A stretch of 10,068 nucleotides of DNA from Euryarchaeota archaeon UBA33 (GTDB taxonomy: Archaea; Thermoplasmatota; E2; DHVEG-1): NCBI GenBank assembly GCA_002506745.1, contig DAYE01000017.1, positions 17,978-28,045 on the forward strand, written 5' to 3'. The notes below the pieces were generated by a model that did no database searches, was not told the DNA's origin, and saw nothing but the letters and a program-made list of their open reading frames with translations. Shown here in pieces: positions 6,827 through 10,068 of this stretch. The stretch's first letter is position 1. Each line of letters opens with the position of its first letter. The position numbers were made by a program, and so were the translations under genes.

Positions 6827-7147
6827 ATGACTTCATATAAAGATGCAATCAAAGATTCACCTCAGGGTGCGCTTCTTTTCTTACATGTGATCCCAGGGTC
6901 AACACAAACCGTGTTTCCCGTTCAGTATAATCAATGGCGACACTGCATTGAAATCAAGGTTCGATCGGAGGCAAAGGAGAACAAAGCAAACATTGAGGTC
7001 GTTGAGACTCTCGCACGGTTTTTTCAGCTCGCAGCAAGAGATGTCGTGCTTATCTCTGGTGAAAAAAACAGGCAAAAAACAGTTTGTCTGAAGAAAATCT
7101 CTTCAAATACAGTCGAGAGAAAGCTTAAGGAGTATTTTGATGGATGA
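6827..7147 (+). CDS. DUF167/YggU family protein
   Basis: A 106-residue protein of the small DUF167 (UPF0235, YggU) family, which is found in bacteria, archaea and eukaryotes and has no established function. Visible family features are the opening strand GALLFLHVIPGSTQT, the strand HCIEIKVRSEA, and the signature ENKANIEVVETLARFF, in which the NKAN segment begins the conserved helix. The strand DVVLISGEKNRQKTVCL follows. Length is normal with a short C-terminal extension. The ATG at 6827 lies 22 nt beyond the NAC stop, pointing to co-transcription, and the end overlaps the start of the TOPRIM gene by 8 nt. The conserved neighbourhood with translation and RNA genes suggests a link to those processes, but that is inference. 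Confidence 0.9.
   Translation: MTSYKDAIKDSPQGALLFLHVIPGSTQTVFPVQYNQWRHCIEIKVRSEAKENKANIEVVETLARFFQLAARDVVLISGEKNRQKTVCLKKISSNTVERKLKEYFDG
7129..7132 (+). promoter_or_regulatory. GGAG ribosome-binding site deciding the TOPRIM start
   Basis: GGAG sits 7 nt before the ATG at 7140 and inside the end of the DUF167 coding region. It favours the ATG over the in-frame TTG at 7137 and suggests translational coupling. Confidence 0.6.
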
Positions 7148-7532
7148 TCTTCAAAGATTAGAGGAACTTGAGGAGTTATTGACGGATCTACGGGAGGAGA
7201 ATAAAACCGTTCCCATCATTGTCGAAGGAGAGAAGGATATCATTGCATTACGCAGGCTTGAGATGACCGGGGAGATCATCCGATTCAATACAGGGCAATC
7301 CGTGCCAGATTTTTGTGATAGTATCGCGCAGAAATACCAGAAAATCATTCTTCTTACAGATTGGGATTGGCGTGGGGGCAGGCTGGGTTCTTCGATTAAG
7401 AAACATCTTGAGAATCGTGTAGAGTGCAATATGAACTATCGGCAGATATTTGCCCACCGATGTACCTGTCGAACCGTCGAAGGGATACCAACCTGGCTGC
7501 AGACCTTCCGAAAAAAGGTTCAAGGCGAATAA
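7140..7532 (+). CDS. Small TOPRIM-domain protein (COG1658, RNase M5/primase-like)
   Basis: A 130-residue protein built around one TOPRIM fold. The N-terminus is an acidic helix rich in Leu and Glu (DLQRLEELEELLTDLREE). The first TOPRIM motif is IIVEGEKD (Glu29 in residues 28-33), and the second is LLTDWDWRGG with the DxD pair Asp74/Asp76 and Gly79. Both metal-binding motifs are intact. The match is to the small archaeal proteins annotated as RNase M5-like or toprim-domain proteins. Bacterial RNase M5 matures 5S rRNA, but the archaeal group's activity is not settled, so I give only the family. The C-terminus contains three cysteines (Cys96, Cys108, Cys110), too few for a confident zinc site. 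It overlaps the DUF167 gene by 8 nt and has a good Shine-Dalgarno sequence, so the two are likely translated together. Confidence 0.85.
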   Translation: MDDLQRLEELEELLTDLREENKTVPIIVEGEKDIIALRRLEMTGEIIRFNTGQSVPDFCDSIAQKYQKIILLTDWDWRGGRLGSSIKKHLENRVECNMNYRQIFAHRCTCRTVEGIPTWLQTFRKKVQGE

Positions 7533-7533
7533 A

Positions 7534-7540
7534 TTATATA
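7534..7540 (+). promoter_or_regulatory. Possible internal promoter before Nre
   Basis: TTATATA begins 2 nt after the TOPRIM stop and is centred about 46 nt before the Nre ATG, predicting a leader of about 20 nt. A second TATA-like stretch, GCTATAAAA at 7562-7570, is too close to that ATG to be its promoter. Nre and the radical SAM gene may thus have a promoter besides read-through from NAC. Confidence 0.4.
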
Positions 7541-7583
7541 CTTTCACTGCTCTCTGATGAAGCTATAAAAGAGTGTTTGAACC

Positions 7584-8876
7584 ATGGGGGATCTGGTGCA
7601 GAACATTACGAAGAATCAGAAGAAACTCATTCCTAACGTGAAAAAGGAATCAACAAGTGTCTGTGCTCTTTGCCGAGGAACAAAGTTTTTGTGTGGGAAA
7701 AATCGATGCCCAGTGATCGTCCGGTACCATGCCAAAGTAAAGACAAAACCGTTGCTTGACAGTTTACGACTCGAGGGAGCATCGCCTCCAAGCGTTTTCA
7801 TTGGAAGGATTGGATACCCAAAGGTTGCGATAGGCCCAATGATCCCTCCGGTGATGGGGGACACCTCGGAAATCGACACCCCTGAGAGATGGATTCATAA
7901 AACCCTGGATGAGATCGTGGATTTCCGTAGTCAGCTCGTCAGAGGCAAATTCACGGTGGATGTGACCAATGTCGAAAGCCCCCATCGTATCGTGGAATTC
8001 ACCAGGGAGCTTGCGCTTTCAAAGAACGCGGTGTTCGCTGATGCAGTGTTTGAAAAAAAACCCTATGGAAGGATAGCGTTCTATGACGAAGTCCAACCAC
8101 ATGGACCGTCCGCTCCACTCAGAACGTTGGATATCACAAACCCCAAGTACGAGCAGCACATCGAAAAAGCCTACTATGATACGGATCTGAAAGCCAAGGA
8201 CGCGATTCTTGATATCTATAAAAACGGGGTGTTAGTCTCAAAGATTCAACGTGCGTTCAGCGTCGGAGCATTTGGGATAAAAAAAAACAGACGCTTTGTA
8301 CCAACCAGATGGAGTATTACCGCGGTGGATTCAACGCTTGGTGCAGAGCTGATGAAAAAAACAAAGACGTATCCGTTCATCAACGAGGTCCGTGCGTACT
8401 ACCTGAACCAATTTGATAATCGATGGATCATTCTGATGATGCCTTCGGAATGGCAATACGAGCTTATTGAAGCATGGTACCCAAATACGACCTGGAACCA
8501 GTATGGGACCAGTATTTCCATTTTCAACAGCTATGAATTCTATGATGGTCGGACGACCTATGCTGAGATCGGTGGGTGTTATTATGCTGCCAGGCTCGCG
8601 GTCAACGAGCTCCTCAGTAAAGAACGAAGGCAGGCAGGGGTCGTGATCCTCCGGGAGGCACACCCGGGGTATATCATGCCAATCGGTGTGTGGAACGTCC
8701 GTGAAAGCGTGCGGTATGCATTGACCCAGCCGCATAAAAAGTTCGATACAGTCCAGGAGTCACTGGTATATGTCTCCAAAATCATGGACATCCCTATCCA
8801 ACGATGGATACGGAACAGCGCAGTACTGAAGAACCAACTGTATCAACGACGATTGGAGGATTTCCTGACGAGGTAA
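7584..8876 (+). CDS. nre: Archaeal DNA repair protein of the Nre family
   Basis: Nre proteins (DUF650 N-terminal, DUF651 C-terminal) are archaeal and are linked genetically to DNA repair in Haloferax; the biochemical activity is not well defined. This 430-residue protein has the N-terminal zinc-ribbon-like set CxxC...LCGxxxxC (Cys27, Cys30, Cys37, Cys42). It then has the conserved stretch PPSVFIGRIGYPKVAIGPMIPP (about 68-89), DTPERW and the central SVGAFGIKKNRRFVPTRWSI. The C-terminal part carries TYPFINEVRAYYLN, GGCYYAARLAV and HPGYIMPIGVWNVRESVR. The last residues hold QRRLEDFL (421-428), an excellent PIP box for binding the sliding clamp PCNA, as reported for Nre. The ATG at 7584 has no strong ribosome-binding site; a later GTG (Val19) is possible but less likely. 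Only one base separates its stop from the next ATG. Family call is firm. Confidence 0.95.
   Translation: MGDLVQNITKNQKKLIPNVKKESTSVCALCRGTKFLCGKNRCPVIVRYHAKVKTKPLLDSLRLEGASPPSVFIGRIGYPKVAIGPMIPPVMGDTSEIDTPERWIHKTLDEIVDFRSQLVRGKFTVDVTNVESPHRIVEFTRELALSKNAVFADAVFEKKPYGRIAFYDEVQPHGPSAPLRTLDITNPKYEQHIEKAYYDTDLKAKDAILDIYKNGVLVSKIQRAFSVGAFGIKKNRRFVPTRWSITAVDSTLGAELMKKTKTYPFINEVRAYYLNQFDNRWIILMMPSEWQYELIEAWYPNTTWNQYGTSISIFNSYEFYDGRTTYAEIGGCYYAARLAVNELLSKERRQAGVVILREAHPGYIMPIGVWNVRESVRYALTQPHKKFDTVQESLVYVSKIMDIPIQRWIRNSAVLKNQLYQRRLEDFLTR
8844..8867 (+). other. PIP box at the Nre C-terminus
   Basis: Codons 421-428 of Nre read QRRLEDFL. This fits the PCNA-interacting pattern of Gln, a hydrophobic residue three positions on, and two bulky hydrophobic residues at positions seven and eight. 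It lies two residues from the C-terminal end, where PIP boxes usually occur and can reach the clamp. Confidence 0.8.
8870..8873 (+). promoter_or_regulatory. GAGG ribosome-binding site of the radical SAM gene
   Basis: GAGG lies 4 nt before the ATG at 8878, at the very end of the Nre coding region and next to its TAA. The spacing is tight but supports this start and coupling of the two genes. Confidence 0.45.
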
Positions 8877-8877
8877 C

Positions 8878-9675
8878 ATGAGTGTACAAGAAATTGAATG
8901 TAAAACCGCGTTGTCCGCATCAACATTACCGGGGTTGACCTATTCCCTGAATCCATACCGAGGCTGTCAACATAATTGCGCTTATTGTTATGCACCAAAC
9001 GTCCTACGCATGCCACGGGAGCATTGGGGAGAAGATTTGAAAGTAAAAAAAAATATTCCAGTGGTTCTCGCTCATGAGTTAAAAAAAAAGAAACCAGGTG
9101 TTGTTGGCATCTCAACAGTCACCGATCCGTATCAACCATTGGAACAAAAATTTAAAATGACCCGGTTTTGTTTAGAACAATTATTGCAGTATGACTTCCC
9201 AGTTCATATCCAGACAAAATCAGCTCTTGTCATAAGAGATATTGATATTCTCGTACGATTTTCTGCTTCTCAGGTGATGTTCAGTATCGGAACATTACAC
9301 GATAATGAACGCAGGCTTCTTGAGCCACAGACCTCCTCGATTCAAGAGCGAATAACCGCATTGCAGGACTGCGCAAGAGCTGGTCTGAAAACCGCTGTGT
9401 TTTTCGGCCCGATATACCCAACAACATCTGTTAATGAGATCCCTGAATTTCTTGACATCATGAAAGACGCAGGTGTAAAAGAAATATGGGTTGATATCTT
9501 GCGTCTGAAACCTGGGATGTTGGAAAATATTCAGAAAACCTTGATAAAAGACCGGCAAATACACCAATTGTTTTCAAAACAGATGCAAAAACCTATGGAG
9601 TATTACACGAGTATCAGAGAAGAAATACAAAAAGGGGGGAAGGAGCGAAATCTCAGAATCATTGATGCTTTTTAA
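8878..9675 (+). CDS. SPL-like radical SAM protein
   Basis: A 265-residue radical SAM enzyme of the SplB-like group (COG1533). Residues Cys30, Cys34 and Cys37 in CQHNCAYC are the CxxxCxxC ligands of the 4Fe-4S cluster that cleaves S-adenosylmethionine. The start SLNPYRGC, the motif STVTDPYQPLE near residues 79-89, and the strands HIQTKSALVIRDIDIL and VMFSIGT follow the Rv2578c-type branch. True spore photoproduct lyase repairs a thymine dimer, but this branch is mostly uncharacterised. By my rough alignment the catalytic hydrogen-donor Cys of Bacillus SPL is replaced here by Thr80, so lyase activity should not be assumed. The gene follows Nre with a single base between stop and ATG, hinting at a shared DNA-damage role. 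Family assignment is strong; reaction unknown. Confidence 0.92.
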   Translation: MSVQEIECKTALSASTLPGLTYSLNPYRGCQHNCAYCYAPNVLRMPREHWGEDLKVKKNIPVVLAHELKKKKPGVVGISTVTDPYQPLEQKFKMTRFCLEQLLQYDFPVHIQTKSALVIRDIDILVRFSASQVMFSIGTLHDNERRLLEPQTSSIQERITALQDCARAGLKTAVFFGPIYPTTSVNEIPEFLDIMKDAGVKEIWVDILRLKPGMLENIQKTLIKDRQIHQLFSKQMQKPMEYYTSIREEIQKGGKERNLRIIDAF

Positions 9676-9685
9676 CCTCTTTTCT
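9669..9685 (+). terminator. T-rich terminator after the radical SAM gene
   Basis: T5 overlaps the final Phe codon and the stop, and is followed by T4 at 9680-9683 and further pyrimidines. This is a weak to moderate oligo-T termination signal at the end of the five-gene run. Confidence 0.4.
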
Positions 9686-9763
9686 TAGTAACTGATGGCT
9701 TTTCACCAAGGGATACACTCTCGTAGCATTTAAGTATAAGAACTCTATTACTGCAAAAATCCC

Positions 9764-9790
9764 TTAATAAAAAAATTACGATATTTATAA
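9764..9790 (+). promoter_or_regulatory. AT-rich promoter region of the eS1 gene
   Basis: TTAATAAAA at 9764-9772 is centred about 32 nt before the ATG and would give a nearly leaderless transcript. A second box, ATTTATAA at 9783-9790, is too close to the start to be its TATA element by usual spacing. The 124-base gap from 9676 shows no other gene and no tRNA-like cloverleaf. Confidence 0.45.
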
Positions 9791-9799
9791 GTGATAGAT

Positions 9800-10068
9800 A
9801 TGGCCAAAGCACGTGCACGCACGACAACCAGAAAAGTCAAAGATCGATGGAAAGCAAAAAACTGGTACACGATACTCGCACCATCATTATTCAACAATGT
9901 CCCTGTCGCTGAGACGCTGGCGGAGACACCAGAAAGCCTGATTGGCCGAGTCACCGAAGTATCCCTCCAGGATATCACGAATGATTTTCGGAAATCACAT
10001 ATTAAACTCCTGTTTAGTATCGATAAAGTCGAACAGAACACAGCACACACCCAACTGAAGGGTCATCT
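9800..10068 (+). CDS. rps3ae: Ribosomal protein eS1 (S3ae), N-terminal part
   Basis: A component of the small ribosomal subunit in archaea and eukaryotes, sitting near the mRNA exit region. The frame opens at the ATG at 9800 and runs off the right edge with 89 complete codons. The start MAKARARTTTRKVKDRWKAK, then NWYTILAPSLFNNVPVAET, is the typical basic N-terminus of archaeal S3ae. It continues with the GRVTEVSLQDITNDF segment and the beta-strand HIKLLFSIDKVE, both recognisable for the family. The full protein is usually around 200 residues, so roughly half is missing. It follows the radical SAM gene after a 124-base gap that holds its own AT-rich promoter, so it may start a separate transcription unit. 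Identification is confident. Confidence 0.95.
   Translation, partial: MAKARARTTTRKVKDRWKAKNWYTILAPSLFNNVPVAETLAETPESLIGRVTEVSLQDITNDFRKSHIKLLFSIDKVEQNTAHTQLKGH

Noticed and set aside
7424..7636. 70-codon plus-strand frame bridging the TOPRIM end and the Nre start
   Set aside because: It overlaps both well-supported genes in another frame and has no recognisable domain or start signal. I considered it as a possible frameshifted TOPRIM extension, but the TOPRIM gene already has a normal length and both motifs.
9676..9799. Possible RNA gene or small ORF before eS1
   Set aside because: I looked for a tRNA-like cloverleaf, box C/D-like motifs and a short coding frame and saw none that held; the gap looks like a terminator followed by a promoter.
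9748..10050. 100-codon minus-strand frame at the right edge
   Set aside because: It is antisense to the unmistakable eS1 gene, which was simply cut by the window end.
1..10068. CRISPR array, transposase, inverted terminal repeats, defence genes or phage genes
   Set aside because: No repeated spacer-like units, no transposase or integrase motifs and no composition break were found; the genes are ordinary archaeal chromosomal families.

Overview
The window looks archaeal and most likely comes from an uncultivated euryarchaeon. The best evidence is an archaeal NAC (with UBA tail), a zinc-finger Nre repair protein, a COG1658-type TOPRIM protein and the start of ribosomal protein eS1 (S3ae). Many starts also sit about 30-40 nt downstream of TATA-like boxes with very short leaders, and T-runs follow stop codons. 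A Thermoplasmata-related lineage is my guess, not a demonstrated assignment. No rRNA, tRNA, CRISPR array, transposon or phage gene was seen. Base composition looks even and gene density is high.

Left part (1-4500): the C-terminal end of an unidentified membrane protein on the plus strand meets pyrG (CTP synthase, minus strand) head-on, with only 6 nt between the stops. Upstream of pyrG is a previously unlisted 58-codon two-helix membrane protein on the minus strand. Further upstream is a minus-strand pair: a large secreted-plus-membrane protein of unknown function, followed 4 nt later by an SbcD/Mre11-related phosphoesterase.

Middle (4501-6389): a divergent promoter region separates the membrane protein from a small charged hypothetical gene on the plus strand. 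That gene converges on a fused NAD(P)HX epimerase/dehydratase (metabolite repair) on the minus strand, whose start should be placed at 6389 rather than at the longest open frame.

Right part (6390-10068): a TATATA element lies between the divergent NAD(P)HX repair gene and NAC. From NAC onward, five plus-strand genes follow closely: NAC, DUF167, TOPRIM protein, Nre, and an SPL-like radical SAM protein. The run joins translation-associated and RNA-maturation-like genes to DNA-repair genes. Nre ends in a good PIP box, so it can be predicted to bind the PCNA clamp. The ribosomal protein eS1 gene starts after this run and leaves the window.

Most of the window is ordinary archaeal housekeeping. 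I found no convincing new defence or mobile system. The items most worth following are the Nre/radical-SAM pair, the orphan membrane protein/phosphoesterase pair, and the two small uncharacterised proteins.
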